In this document: in pieces, positions 32,992 to 43,854 of the stretch
Layout: every line of letters starts with the position of its first letter
Position numbering within the stretch: the first letter of the stretch is position 1
DNA from: Geranomyces variabilis
Lineage: Eukaryota; Chytridiomycota; Chytridiomycetes; Spizellomycetales; Powellomycetaceae
Direction: 5' to 3'
DNA length: 64,000 bases
Assembly (NCBI GenBank): GCA_027603065.1
Contig: JADGJP010000026.1
Coordinates: 62,001 to 126,000, forward strand
Translations under genes and position numbers: made by a program
Notes under the pieces: generated by a model
What the model saw: the letters and a program-made list of their open reading frames with translations, nothing else
Databases searched by the model: none
Told to the model about the DNA's origin: nothing

Positions 32992-33726
32992 ATGGGCTGC
33001 GGCACATCTCACATAAAGCAACAGCATCCGAGTGACCCTGTGGTCATTCCCGGTCAGACGCCAGCCCTTCCTATCGCATCGGGCGGAGTTGGCGATGCCA
33101 AAGTCGCACCGGTTTCCACTACAAACACCCCGCAGGCCGATGCCGAGCGTCCGTCCGCACCTGAACATGGCGCAAGCAAGCCAGAGATGGCGATGGCAAC
33201 GGCCGCTACCAACAGCATGACCGCGACCGCGACGACCGAAAAGGGCAAAGGGAAATCAACCGAGGTTCTGGCAGCTGGCAGCACGAATCAACTAGCTCAG
33301 CAACAGCAGCCCGTTGCTGCTGCCGAAAACGTCGCCAAGAGCACCAATGCACTCGCGGGTACTACCACTGCGACATCGGCGACCAAGAGCAACGCTGCGC
33401 TCGCCAAGAGCAGCCCAGCACTCGCCGCTTCATCCCCTGCTCTCGCGGCTAAAAGTAACCCTGCGCTCGCGGCAGGCTCTGCCGCTTCTCCTTCCGCGGC
33501 GGCAAAGAGCAACCCGGCGCTCGCGGACGCCGCGGCGGCATCATCGCCTGCGGCTGGACACTCCGAGGTGTTGCAAAAGGCGGCGGGATCTGACCCTGAG
33601 GATGTCAAAATAACCGCGACGCAGAGCAAGGATGGGCTGGCGATTGCGGCAACGACGGTCGTGGATGGGAAGGAGGTGGCTTTTGCGGCTGTTCAGGAGG
33701 ACGCCAAGACGGATGATGCGAAATGA
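32992..33726 (+). CDS. Predicted myristoylated/palmitoylated low-complexity protein (MGC start)
   Basis: Single exon, 244 residues, no known domain. It begins MGCGTSHIKQQ: Gly2 with Ser6 fits an N-myristoylation signal, and Cys3 could be palmitoylated, so attachment to the inner face of a membrane is likely. The middle is Ala/Ser/Thr-rich with short repeats of the form KSNPALA or KSSPALA (about residues 128-180). The last 50 residues (DPEDVKITATQSKDGL, then VVDGKEVAFAAV) could form a small beta-rich unit. Fungal proteins with an MGC start often act in signalling or at eisosome-like sites, but no role can be assigned here. Confidence 0.7.
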   Translation: MGCGTSHIKQQHPSDPVVIPGQTPALPIASGGVGDAKVAPVSTTNTPQADAERPSAPEHGASKPEMAMATAATNSMTATATTEKGKGKSTEVLAAGSTNQLAQQQQPVAAAENVAKSTNALAGTTTATSATKSNAALAKSSPALAASSPALAAKSNPALAAGSAASPSAAAKSNPALADAAAASSPAAGHSEVLQKAAGSDPEDVKITATQSKDGLAIAATTVVDGKEVAFAAVQEDAKTDDAK

Positions 33727-33985
33727 GTCAACTCACGGTTAAGAAATGGGTGCTGAGGCGGGCAGATGTTGCACCTCTGTTGTCTTGTGAGCGAGGAAGA
33801 ATTCATGTGCGAACGGGTGTCTGAAGAGTGAAAATCAACGGTTTTTGTGGGCTGGGATAATGAGTTTAATGATGATTAAGATGCATTCGTGAAGCACTAC
33901 TACTTTCTGTTCAGCTAAAGAGCCGGGCGAAACAATTCTAATCATCCAAATACCTCCTTCTGCAACCTACATACATACAGCAATG

Positions 33986-35383
33986 CTACCTCTGCAACTC
34001 TGCGTCCTCGCCCTCAGCCGTGTCCCAAATCCGCACCGTTTTATCAAACGAGCAGGACACAAGCCGGCGGCTATCGGCATCAAACGCCACACATCTCACT
34101 GTTTCCGAATGTCCTCCAAGCTTAGCCACCACCTGTCCAGTAGCAACATCAAATACATACACCAAGCGATCATCGCTCGTCGCAAACAAATACCGCCCAG
34201 ACGAGTCCCAGCAGCATCTCGGCCGCGAAAACCCGTCCGCGACTACACCCCACAAGTTGCGCGCCTGCGTGTCGGCCCGCGCGGCAAAAATGATGATTCG
34301 CCCGGCTTTGGAGTCGGTATAGCATGCGACGTATTTGCCGGTTGGCGAGACGCATAAATCTGCGGCGGTGAATGAGATCCAGTCGTCGCCGTTGGCGTTC
34401 ATGTTCGTGGTCGTTGAGGGGTAACCCCGCAAAGGGTCTAGCTCGATGTAGTGCAGCCGGTGATCATCGCGACAACCGATAACGACGGTGGGTAGGGTGT
34501 CGTCTTTTGATTCCGCCGCGTCGGTGCCCGCCGCCCGGCGAGGAGATTCGAGAAAACTCATGCTTTCGACAGCGCCACGGAAGAGCGCAGAATATGCCTT
34601 TTCAAACAAAGGCGGACTAACGCCATCAGGCGTAGTCCTGCGATAAAAGTTGACAGTGCGGTCATACGACGCGGTAACAAACCACTCGCCACGACCCCAC
34701 GCCGAGAACGCCGCGCGCACAACATACTTGCCATGGTCCGTCCACGACTGCACCACCCCGCCAGTACGCACATCAGCAATATGATGCGCGCCGTCCATGC
34801 CCGCGGTAAGAATGTACGCAGGGTCCGCGGGATATACGTCTGTGGCGAGAACCGCAGACTTGTGGTGGTCGAGTACGCATAGCGTGCGGCCCGTGTCGGC
34901 GTGCGAGAGGCGCACTGTTTTATCGGTGGAGGAGGTAATGAGGATGGATGCGGTCGGCGTGGATATCTCGTCGGCATCTGGGAAGAGCGAGGACGGCATA
35001 GTCTTTATCGTCGAGGTCAGGATGTTTGCAAAATGCACGCCTTCCAGCACCCGCACAGTGTCTGCTACAGGCAGACGCCCTTTTATCGCTCCAAGCCCGA
35101 GGGTCCCATCGTGCTGCGGATCCCGCTTCTTGCCCAGGTTCAAACCTGCGAGCGAGGCGTTGAAGCTTGCTAGCTGATGTTCTTCCAATATCGCGGTTAG
35201 GGGTTTGTGGCTCGACGCGTTTGCTTGAGCCTTATGGGCATTGAGTTCTGCAAAAACGTGCGGAACCTCTGCATGCAGGGCGTCGAGGGTGCCACTGAGG
35301 TTGTGCTGAGTAAGGAACTGGGCGATCAGCGAGAAAGCCAAGAGGTCGAGATCCCGGGTGTCGCTGCTAGAGGCTGCTGCCAT
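33986..35383 (-). CDS. LisH-domain WD40-repeat protein
   Basis: Single exon, 465 residues. The N-terminus LLAFSLIAQFLTQHNLSGTL (about 15-34) is a LisH-type dimerisation helix. WD repeats follow, clearest at ITSSTDKTVRLSHADTG, DHHKSAVLATDVYPADPAY, FVTASYDRTVNFYRR, YLFATSDDRLVYVFDVATG and SETVRCVAFDADSRR with LVSCSFDKTVRIWD at the end. A seven-blade propeller is likely. LisH-WD40 proteins serve as adaptors, for example in ubiquitin ligases, dynein regulation or chromatin; I cannot place this one in a named family. It has no introns, unlike most neighbours, and starts 80 bp from a divergent pseudogene. Confidence 0.82.
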   Translation of the reverse strand: MAAASSSDTRDLDLLAFSLIAQFLTQHNLSGTLDALHAEVPHVFAELNAHKAQANASSHKPLTAILEEHQLASFNASLAGLNLGKKRDPQHDGTLGLGAIKGRLPVADTVRVLEGVHFANILTSTIKTMPSSLFPDADEISTPTASILITSSTDKTVRLSHADTGRTLCVLDHHKSAVLATDVYPADPAYILTAGMDGAHHIADVRTGGVVQSWTDHGKYVVRAAFSAWGRGEWFVTASYDRTVNFYRRTTPDGVSPPLFEKAYSALFRGAVESMSFLESPRRAAGTDAAESKDDTLPTVVIGCRDDHRLHYIELDPLRGYPSTTTNMNANGDDWISFTAADLCVSPTGKYVACYTDSKAGRIIIFAARADTQARNLWGVVADGFSRPRCCWDSSGRYLFATSDDRLVYVFDVATGQVVAKLGGHSETVRCVAFDADSRRLVSCSFDKTVRIWDTAEGEDAELQR

Positions 35384-35462
35384 TTCGAAAATTAGCGAAG
35401 GTTAAAGGAAACACGCGCAGACATTTGAACCTCCTCCAACAATCTTCCTCGCCAAGCACGAA

Positions 35463-35956
35463 ATGGCCGACACCTCCTCTTGGCTTGAGAGCCTTCCTGT
35501 CGAGCTAATTTGCAATATCTCATTGCCAACTCGAAACGAACCACTGCAGGACCTTACGAAGCGCGCCTTGGTGAAGCACTTTCCTTGATTGCCTTTGCTG
35601 CTCAACTTTGGGCAGGTATGGCATCTGGATCTCTGGAAGTCGTCCGGGTAAGTAGTGTCAACTTTCGCTAGTCTCATTTCAAACAAGGTTTTTGGCCAAA
35701 GCACTCGCCAGGGTCTTCTTGCGGTGTGGCTGCGGTGTGGGAAAATAATCACCCTACCGTGGGTCGCCGGCTTGTTTGGAAGACAAGATCAAAAGGGCCA
35801 TCGGTGTCAGGTGCTGCACACCTTGTTAACGGTCGCTAGTTTGCTGACAACAATGTGCGCTTGGTTTCCTGCGACCCACGATTTAAAGACTCCCTATTAG
35901 ACGTGTTTGGACATGGTGAAGCTGATTTTGGGTCGTATGCCAGGCGCCCGATTTAA
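35463..35956 (+). pseudogene. F-box/ankyrin gene remnant
   Basis: The ATG at 35463 opens SWLESLPVELICNI, an F-box-like start, but the frame ends after KHFP. A shift by one base continues as SLIAFAAQLWAGMASGSLEVV, followed by a GTAAGT donor. Further down, a frame with two stops carries FADNNVRLVSCDPRFKDSLL, resembling the ankyrin pattern of chytrid F-box/ankyrin proteins. The pieces lie in the expected order but cannot be joined into an open frame, so I call it a decayed host gene. A sequencing error or unseen intron could explain the first break but not the stops. Confidence 0.5.
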
Positions 35957-36216
35957 AGTGGCATTTGCCGGTGCAGAGGTGGCTGGTTATGAGATAATTA
36001 AGGAACTGTGCCTAGCTTGTCAGTGCTCGCTTACTTTTTTGTAGGCTTAATGCGAGCTGTCATGCGTGAATATCATTCCTTCTCCTCAATCATTATGCAG
36101 TAGTAGAGGGGACCATCTGGCCGCACGCAGGTTTCAATTTCACCATACATACGCCAACGCCATCAAAAGCAAGCCAGCATCCGTTTCTTTCCAGTACGCT
36201 CTTTTCGACCACATTT

Positions 36217-37307
36217 CTATATTGTTCTATTGCGTGCGGAGCTCCATAGACGAAACGGCAATCTCCAATTCCGCTTGCCAAGCTTCGGGTCAAACAAATT
36301 GAAGTTGCTCTTTTCCAGCGCCTGCAAGTACAATTCCGCGGGGACCTGCAAGTAAGTGAACTGTGAGTGAACAAGTGCGGCGGACAAACGCAACTAAGCA
36401 GAGAGCGCATGACTCGTGATCACTGCTCGTGATCACTGCATCAGAGAAATCTACTTACGGCCGAGAGTAGCGCAGGGTGCGCTGCAGGAGGGCTGTCTTT
36501 TAAAAACGAGCGGGCAGTGATCAAATGGTCATTTGCTGCTGTCGCAACCTCAAAGACCACTTCCTCGAGCGCAGGGCTTGGTCCAGACCGAAACACTGTC
36601 TCTGCTGCAACTCCATGCTTGGCCATAAGTTCTGATGGCAAATAAAAGCGGCGCTCTTCAACATGAAAAGGTGTGGCACGGAGGATGGTGGCAATACCAA
36701 TCGCCTTGCCCACGTGGCTGGCGGCGTGATCCGCCTGCGGGTTCTGCAAGCCGAGAGCCTCCAATTGCAGATACAACAGTGCGGATGCCGTATTCTCGGC
36801 ATATTTCTCCAGGTCGGCAACGCTTGCATACTGCGGGTCCTGGAGATTGGCCTCCCGCTCGCTCAAGATCCGCTTGAACCACGATTTGGATAATGGTGCC
36901 GTTTCCAATGCTTGCGCCAAAGCCTGCGCGACGGGATGGACAGGCGGTGTGCCATTGTAGACTTTATCAATAGCGTCTCTCCACCACGCTATTCTGCCGA
37001 CTCCGAGTTGCGGATTTTTGACATTTTCGCGGATTAATGCTGTCTCTACGTTGAACGCGCGTACGGCCCACACGGCTTGCCGGGAAGCAGATGGCGTAAA
37101 GAGCGTGGCGAGATAATTTTCATAGTCGGCTTTGCGGAGGAGGGATGATATATAAGACGTTTGCGAAGCCGAAGATGCGGGGGGAGATGAGGAGAAGGTC
37201 AACGAGGCTAATCGTCGCTGCGGGGAGGAGAATTCTCCCCCGATGCAGCAGCGTGAAGGTTTTCGGAAGGCGACCGGGCTAGGCGAACAGGATAGTCGTG
37301 GCGGCAT
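36217..37307 (-). CDS. NDUFAF6: NDUFAF6-like complex I assembly factor (squalene/phytoene synthase fold)
   Basis: Mitochondrial protein related to squalene/phytoene synthases, needed in its family for complex I assembly. Exons 36459-37307 and 36217-36345 encode 325 residues. The N-terminal 55 residues are Arg/Ser-rich and look like a presequence. The core has YENYLATLFTPSASRQAVWA, RAFNVETALI, VGRIAWWRDAIDKVYNG, ENTASALLYLQLEALG, HVGKAIGIATILRATPFHV and RFYLPSELMAKHGV. The second exon supplies ALEKSNFNLFDPKL and RNWRLPFRLWSS, typical of the C-terminus. The two DxxxD motifs of active prenyl synthases are not kept, as in NDUFAF6. The intron (36346-36458) carries a repeated TCGTGATCACTGC. Its 5' end is 183 bp from the divergent zinc-finger gene. 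Confidence 0.87.
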
Positions 37308-37490
37308 GCTGGTGCTTGTAGACGCAGAAGAGCGACGGGTTTTCGCAGTTCACACCAAAGCCCTTACAGTGTGACTCACAAGCCGGAGGTGGCTGTGAAA
37401 TGAATGCATTGGTCGCGGCCTCCTGGTCAAAAGCTGACGACCCTTTTGCCCTCAACAAAAGGCAACGCCCAACCGCACGCCGGCTCGAAA

Positions 37491-38406
37491 ATGTCCGAGT
37501 TCTGGGTCTCAAACAAAAAGTTCTTTTGCACTTATTGCCGCATCTACCTGCAGGACAACAAGATCGTATGTTAGTCTGTGAAGCCAGCCCTTTTGGTGTG
37601 TTCATGAAGCGTCCGCTAAACTTTTACGCGCCCCGCCCCCCGACGCACAGAGCCGGCAAACGCATGAGACTGGCAAAAAGCACAAAGACAATGTCGCGGC
37701 ATACTTGCGCGATGTCCATACTCGTAGTGAGGAAAAGGGCAAAGCCAATGCCGAAACTGCTGCCATGATGGCTATAATTAATCAGGTGAGAGAGCGCAGT
37801 GCGCAACTTATCTTTACGTTTTTGCTTACCTTCCTCGTGGGGTCAAAGGCCGCAAGCAAGCAATTCGCCAAAGACCAGCGCGCAAAACTCGAGCCTCACG
37901 CCGCAAAGCACGAACCAAATATCGACGATTACGGCAGCGGCAGCCGCAGATCCGATCAAGGCGGCACCTCAGCATCTGACCGCGAAGCCGGCAAAATCCT
38001 CGACATGCTCGCCAAACAGCGTGAAGATAAAGCCGAAGCTCTACGAGCGAAGGCCGCGGCGGAATCTGCGGCGGCGAAAAGTGAAGCCGGCGCAGACGAA
38101 AACCCGCATCCGTATGGCGAGTGGTCGACTTTGGAATCAGCGCCTTCACGCGGCGCAGACGCTGCGGGTGGGGAAAAACGCGCGAGGGACAGTGGCAAGA
38201 GCAGTCATCAACCGTCATGGGCGGATGATGGGGACGAAGAGCCGGAAGATAATGTCAAGCGGTTCAAAGTGACGGAGAAAGTTCTCTCTACAGCAGGCAC
38301 TTTTGGAGAGAGCGAAGAAGCGCCGGCACCGGTTTTCAAAAAGCGGAAAGCTCCGCGGAGCTCTGCGCGGAGGCGGGATGATCAAGAGCGAGAGTGGGCG
38401 AGCTAG
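37491..38406 (+). CDS. WBP4: U1-type zinc-finger splicing factor, WBP4-like
   Basis: Probable spliceosomal protein. Exons 37491-37565, 37651-37785 and 37849-38406 encode 255 residues. A matrin/U1-C type C2H2 finger begins at the N-terminus: FWVSNKKFFCTYCRIYLQ with Cys13 and Cys16, then after splicing HETGKKHKDNV with His30 and His36. This N-terminal position and the following helix match WBP4/FBP21 of the spliceosomal B complex. Further down, ENPHPYGEWSTLE recalls the PYGEW segment of that family. I see no WW domains, so it may be a reduced homologue. The C-terminus is charged and basic (FKKRKAPRSSARRR). Confidence 0.75.
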
Positions 38407-38748
38407 CGCGAAAGCTCGACCGGGGAATCTGGAGCCCGCCGGCGACCTCACAAAGCCCATGCGCTTGAGAAAATATGCAGCAAACTGCGAAACCTCGGCG
38501 TAGGCATCATAGGAATTAAGAGTATGTGACCCCACTCCCGCTGCGGACAAAACGTAGCGGCATTTCGCAAAGGAGCGCGTTTAGAAACGCGCAAGCGAGT
38601 AGCAAACTACGGCGGATGGCAGGACAGGGAAGCTACAGAAGGTGGCAGGGATATATCACAGAGACGAGAGCGGGAGGACCGGAGAGCAGCGACGGGTATT
38701 GTGAGAATGAAAAGCAGGCAGAATCGCAAGCGAAGTTTTGCAGCCAAA
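38407..38748. other. Intergenic, convergent 3' ends
   Basis: About 340 bp between two convergent stop codons. No feature is recognised. Confidence 0.45.
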
Positions 38749-40641
38749 CTACCCTCGTCGTCTTTGAGATCTTAAAAAGCTTTTCAGCCATGCCTTTTGT
38801 CGGCTGGCAATCGTTGTACCATAGCGCCACCAAAACTCATCGGCGTCATCCGGGTCGCTCCGGGCTGTCGTCGCGCGGGCTCCAGTTGCAATAAGATAGC
38901 GCGTGTTTTTCGGCACACCATGCCTGGCAAACGCCAACTTCGCCACCGTATCATCCGGCCATTTACTTTGGTGCGCAGGCGTCATGTCATGGCGGATCAC
39001 GTCGACGATATTAGTGCATTCTGGCGTTACGGCTGACGCGTCCCAGGCGTCATATTCGAGCGCCCAGTTGGCAGACGAGGCATGGGGGACATTAGAGCAG
39101 GATCGCGAGTACATCGTTTGGTGAGGATCTGATGACATGCGAGTGATCCACATGCGCGTCAGTGCGTCGAGGTGTCGTATTTTTGTTGCAGGAAGCTGGG
39201 TTTTAGCTAGCTGGATTGCGTAAATCAGATCTCGTTTGGCGGACGGGAGCTCGGATATGGCTCTGCATACGAGAATGATGGGCGTCGTTTCGGTGTTATG
39301 TGTCACCTTGTCTTGAAAAGTGCAAGTGGCGGCTGAAAGGACAAGGCCCATGAGCCAGTCTCTGAGAGTCCAAGGAGGTCTGTACCCTTCTTGCATCGCA
39401 CACACGAGCCACGTGAATACTGCGACGAGACAAGAGTCAAGATTGTTCGCGTCGCATTTCTGGACACCGTTATAGCCAGATATCACTTACCTGGAAAGAG
39501 CGGATTTGGCACGGCCTCCTCCAGCACAATAACAATCAACCCCCGAAGCAGCGCCAGCAGGTCCAGCTTCATCAGCTCGAACGCCGTGTGCGAAGTGAGC
39601 GCAGAGTTTCGCGCTCGTATTGCTATATGAAGGTGCGACAACAGAAGCGGGACGCAGGTCTTTGAATAAAGTGTCTCTTCCTCAAACACATGCTCTTCTG
39701 ATGGTACATCAGTGCACAACTAAAATACAGGGGACGGGTGTTTTAATAGGGTTTGAATGACGAAGCGGAAGGAAACTTTCGGCTTCATGGTCAGGACTCA
39801 CAACAATCATGGTATTCTGCTCAGCCCACCAATAATCTACGCTGAAGGCGGGAGTCTCCCGTGGTTGGACCTTTTTGAAGCTAGCGCCTCGGCCTTGCCG
39901 CATCTCAAAATACGTTGGGATCAGCAATGGTTCCAAAGAAGATCCGTCGCCCGGCGGCGGGTAAGCCGTGGTTCTCGTCCGCGCTGGCCGCGGCGGTTGG
40001 GCATCTGAACTTTGTCGCGTCCGCGCCGTCGTTGTCCGCAGCGGCTGAAAAGCCGCATTTGCTTTCGCCGTCGCTGGCGCTTCCCGCCGCTCATCGTCAA
40101 CCATCACCGGCGGCGAGTGTCGCACAAGCGGTTGTTGTCGCGGAAGCCGTCGCCGGCGGTCGAGCTCTGAATCGGCATCGTTGTGATCGTGGTCGTCGTC
40201 GTCCTCAGCGACCGCGTTCGCCGGCTGGAAATACGAGTGTAAGCCTCTTTGTTGCGCGGGCTGTGCGGATGCTGCAATTGGTGGCGCTGTGCGTTTTCGG
40301 ATTCGTTTTCGCGGTGGTAGCCCTTTATCGCTGCTGTCGGTGCTGGGAGCCGAGTCGGGAGCTGACGGAGCAGGTGGTGGTGTCTGGACGCGCAACAGCG
40401 GTTCAGGTTCCGGCGTGTGATTTGTGCTGCCTATTAAAAAATCATCGTATGGCGAGGCGAAATCATCAGGGTCCAGTCCCGCATACGGGGTCAAGAACTC
40501 TGGCGGAAACTCTGGCTGGGTCGTTATAGGTACGCTGGGGTCGGCGTGGAAACTGCCGAGCTCTTGGAGGGAAATGAGAGGCGATAGTGGGTGCTCCCGC
40601 GCGGTTCTTCCCGGACTCAGGATCTCCGAGAGCTCGACCAT
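38749..40641 (-). CDS. PIP-box protein of unknown function
   Basis: Exons 39802-40641, 39491-39719 and 38749-39419 encode 579 residues. The N-terminal about 200 residues are Pro-rich and disordered and hold a basic stretch PPRKRIRKRTAP (109-120, a likely nuclear signal) followed by QRGLHSYF (131-138), a canonical PCNA-interacting motif Qxx(L)xx(Y)F. An acidic, Asp/His-rich patch follows. From about residue 235 the protein looks folded: PTYFEMRQGRGASFKKVQ, HLHIAIRARNSALTSHTAFE, LRGLIVIVLEEAVPNPLFPV, FTWLVCAMQEGY, then a C-terminal part with EYDAWDASAVTPECTNIVDV. The helical repeat pattern suggests a conserved domain, but I do not recognise it. PCNA binding suggests a role in replication or repair; that is inference. 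Confidence 0.72.
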
Positions 40642-40897
40642 TACTGAGCGGAGTGGGGGCGGTTATGAAGAAGATATTTGCAAAGACGGAGCACACAGAA
40701 AATGAGGCGGACATCCGGGATGGGATGAGCAGCGTCCGAAACGGAAACTCGCGCGAGGATAGAATGGGACGGGATGGCAATAGTTTGGACGGAGCCAGCG
40801 GAGCCAGACGGGCTTAGACGTCAGAGTCATCACGCGAATTTAAAGAAGCTTCCGAGTTCATCTTTCCTGCCCCCCATCTCCAACAGAGCTGCACAAA

Positions 40898-41415
40898 ATG
40901 GTTCCCGTCGGACTCGGATTCAACACACTCAGCGCAATTTCGCTCCTCACGCTGCCAGTCTTTGCGCAAGGCATTGCCTGCACGGTGCTGCGCGCCAACG
41001 ACAAACGCACCCAGGTCCTCAACGCGAACGACCCGACAGACCGCCTGCTAATCGCCGAGAGCGCGCACCGCACGACAATCGACACGGCAGCTGTCTTTGT
41101 GCCGCTTGTTCTTCTCGTCGACGCGCGCACGGCAGGTCTTGCCAGCGGCAACACTGTCAAGACGGTTGCGGGAGTTGCGCTCGTTGGCGCGGTCGTCAGC
41201 CGGACGCTGCTTTACTTGTATTACCTGAGGGCCAAGTCGCTTTTGGAGCCCTCGATGGCGCGCTCAGCTGGAACATGGGGTTCATGTAAGAAAGCCGGTT
41301 TTGAAGGAACGCTTTATAGCTAGTGTGTTTCTGCTATATGTGTTTGACCTGACATTGATTGTTTTGCCCTCTAGACATTTTTGGCGCCGTCTTGTCTGTC
41401 TTGCCGCTGTTTTGA
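40898..41415 (+). CDS. MAPEG-family membrane protein
   Basis: Small integral membrane protein of the MAPEG (microsomal glutathione transferase/eicosanoid) class. Exons 40898-41285 and 41375-41415 encode 142 residues. Four hydrophobic segments are visible: about 7-28 (LGFNTLSAISLLTLPVFAQG), 66-82 (AAVFVPLVLLVDA), 90-112 (VKTVAGVALVGAVVSRTLLY) and the C-terminal SYIFGAVLSVLPLF, the last completed by splicing. Polar loops (LRANDKRTQVLNANDPTDR, AESAHRTTIDT) fit MAPEG. The substrate is unknown. It is divergent from the PIP-box gene with 256 bp between starts. Confidence 0.72.
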
Positions 41416-42303
41416 TGGGATGCGCCGCAGATACATATGTCAGATAGGCGACTTGCATCACATAGGTCTAGTTTTGCACAAGCAGGTCATCCCAGATACA
41501 CAGAATGAATTGCATGTAGGAGTTTGTGAAGCAAGCGCCTTGCACGTTTGGAGAGGCGTCAAACGGAGACCAGTGAGTATTATACCGTATGCTTGCAACC
41601 CATTTGCGGCGGATGTCTTTTTGGTCGCATTTCAACAATACTAGACAGAGATTCGACAGCTCTGCACTCATTTAAATCGGTGATTCCTGGGACTGGTTGG
41701 GGACATCCAGACTGGAGACGGCGACACAGAAACGCCACCACGCGCAAAGCGACTGGAGGGGTAGTTGAACCTGTGATGATGAGTTGGAACTGTGGGCGGG
41801 CAGTTGAGCCGAGCATCTGACAGTGGTAGACGCTCTCCCTCTCAGCAGCTGCCACGGGCGAGAACTGCTTGGCCAGCCGGCTTGTGCCGGTTGTTGGTTG
41901 TTGGTTGTCGGTTGTTGTTGGGGCGGGGGGCGTCATGGAGACCGGGGGGGCACGTCATGCGGCCATGTGACATCACCGGGTTGCGCGAACAACAGACTCG
42001 TGCTGTGCGTGCGTTGCAAAAGAAGGTGCCCGCAAAACTATTGCACTGCGAGCGAAGCGCAGAAAAGGGTGTGCACCGAGCGCCCCCATCCCGCCCCCCT
42101 CAACCAACCACCCCGCATCTTCATTCTTGCATCCGTCCAACCCCCGCGACTGTAAGCATTTGCGCTTTAAGCTGCTGTCAGTCATGTCCTCACGGTGCAT
42201 GCTGCTTGATCTGCGAAACAGAGTCACTGACCCTCGCCAATCTCTCTCCTCTTTATTATAGTATTTCCCGCCCTTTCATCGCAACCACACACATCCTCAC
42301 ATC
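41416..42303. other. Intergenic region, porin promoter
   Basis: About 890 bp. A G/T-rich microsatellite-like tract of GGTTGTT units lies at about 41889-41930. Pyrimidine-rich sequence (CCCGCCCCCCTCAACCAACC area, about 42092-42115) and TTATTATAGTATTT at about 42255-42268 precede the porin gene and look like its promoter. No gene is supported. Confidence 0.45.
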
Positions 42304-43390
42304 ATGTCCAACATTGCCTACGTCGACCCCACTGTCTTCAAGTTCCAGGTCCCGCCTGCCTTCTCCGACATTGGCAAGACCACCAACGACCTGCTCGCAA
42401 AGGACTTCCCCGTCGGCTCGGCAAAACTCGAGGTCAACACCATCACCCAGAACGGCATTGTAAGTGGCGCGCGTGCGATCCCCCGCGAAACAAGAAACCG
42501 GCGCCCAGCCAGCCATGGCCATACAGCCAAACGAATATTGCCTAATAAAACTAACCTCCCATCTTTGCTCTTTTCTAGAAATTCACCGTTCTCGGAAACA
42601 AGGACAACAAGACCGGTGCGATCGCCTCGGAGCTCAAGACCAAGTACCAGGACAAGCTCCGCGGTGTAACCTTCACCGAGTCGTGGACCACCTCCAACGT
42701 CCTCGGCGCCCAGCTCGAGCTCGACAACACCCTCGCCCGCGGCCTCAAGCTCGACTTTTCCGCGTCGCTTCTCCCGGCCAAGGGCACCAAGAACGCCAAG
42801 GCTGGTGTCGAGTACAAGCAGGACTATCTCTTCACCCGCTCGTCCGTCGACCTCTTCAAGGGCCCTACTCTTCACGGTGACGCTGTCGTCGGAAACGACG
42901 GCTTCCTTGCCGGTGGTGAGGTTGCATACGATGTTTCGGATGCTCGCGTGACCAAGTACAACCTCGCTTTCGGCTACCTTGCCAACGAGTACTCTGTTGC
43001 ACTCCACGCGTAAGTGATAGGAAGAGCGGCTTTGGAGATGCCGCCGGTTTCGGTAATTCTCACTCATTTTTTCATCTCCGCAGAACCAACGCGCTTTCCA
43101 CCTTCTCTGCATCGTACTTCCACCGTGTGAACCGTGATGTTGAGGCCGGTGCCAAGGCGACCTGGGTCAAGTCGGTCGACAACACTGTGCACGTCGAGGT
43201 CGGTACCAAGTACACTCTCGACAAGGACGCGTTCCTCAAGGCCAAGGTCGACAACCGCGGCCAGCTTGGTCTCGGCTACACGCAGATCCTGCGCCAGGGT
43301 GTGAAGCTCAGCCTCGGTGGTCTCTTTGACACCACCCGGTTTGGCGAGAACGTGCACAAGGTCGGTCTTGCGCTCACTCTTGAGGCGTAA
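42304..43390 (+). CDS. POR1: Mitochondrial outer-membrane porin (VDAC)
   Basis: Beta-barrel channel for metabolites in the outer mitochondrial membrane. Exons 42304-42459, 42579-43009 and 43084-43390 encode 297 residues, near the usual 283. The N-terminal helix region YVDPTVFKFQVPPAFSDIGK and the KTTNDLLAKDFP stretch are typical. Alternating strands follow, such as KFTVLGNKDNKTGAIASELK and VEVGTKYTLDKDAFLKAKVD; the latter is part of the eukaryotic porin signature. The protein ends GLALTLEA. Codon use is strongly biased to C-ending codons, as in highly expressed genes. Three exons with clear GTAAGT donors. Confidence 0.95.
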
Positions 43391-43854
43391 GAGTCAACGG
43401 AACTTAAAAAAAAATACGCGAGCGCGGAAAGCTCAGGGGTTTTCAAGCCTCTTTTGGGGCTTGATATTCTCTCACTTGCTGCTGCTGAAATGTTCTTTTT
43501 GTCAAGCCCTCTTCTAAACGTCCCCTACTCCCATTCCCTGTACAATCACGCTTTTTGTTTTTCTCTCTATCTCGCAATATTTACGATGGTACTAGCCTCA
43601 TATTCTGTTAGTATCTTCGCTGCTATGGATTTCTATGAAGAGGGGGAGGGAAGAAGGAAGTGGCAGGTTATTTGCAGGCAAGAAACTAGCACATCCGCGC
43701 TTGCTCTGTCAAGACCAATCTCGCGTCAGATTTCTAAAATTTCGAAATATCACGGCCAAAGACAAAGGTCAAGAACCTGTCGAATCACACCAATTTTAGC
43801 AAGGCGTCAAAAAGCCAACGAAGAAGCGTGACGGCGATCAATGCAACCCCGTTC
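43391..43854. other. Intergenic, convergent 3' ends
   Basis: About 460 bp between porin and NADH dehydrogenase stop codons. No gene is supported. It should hold both 3' untranslated regions. Confidence 0.45.

Noticed and set aside
36405-36440. Repeated TCGTGATCACTGC inside the NDUFAF6-like intron
   Set aside because: Two short copies only. Most likely slippage; no element ends or known site.
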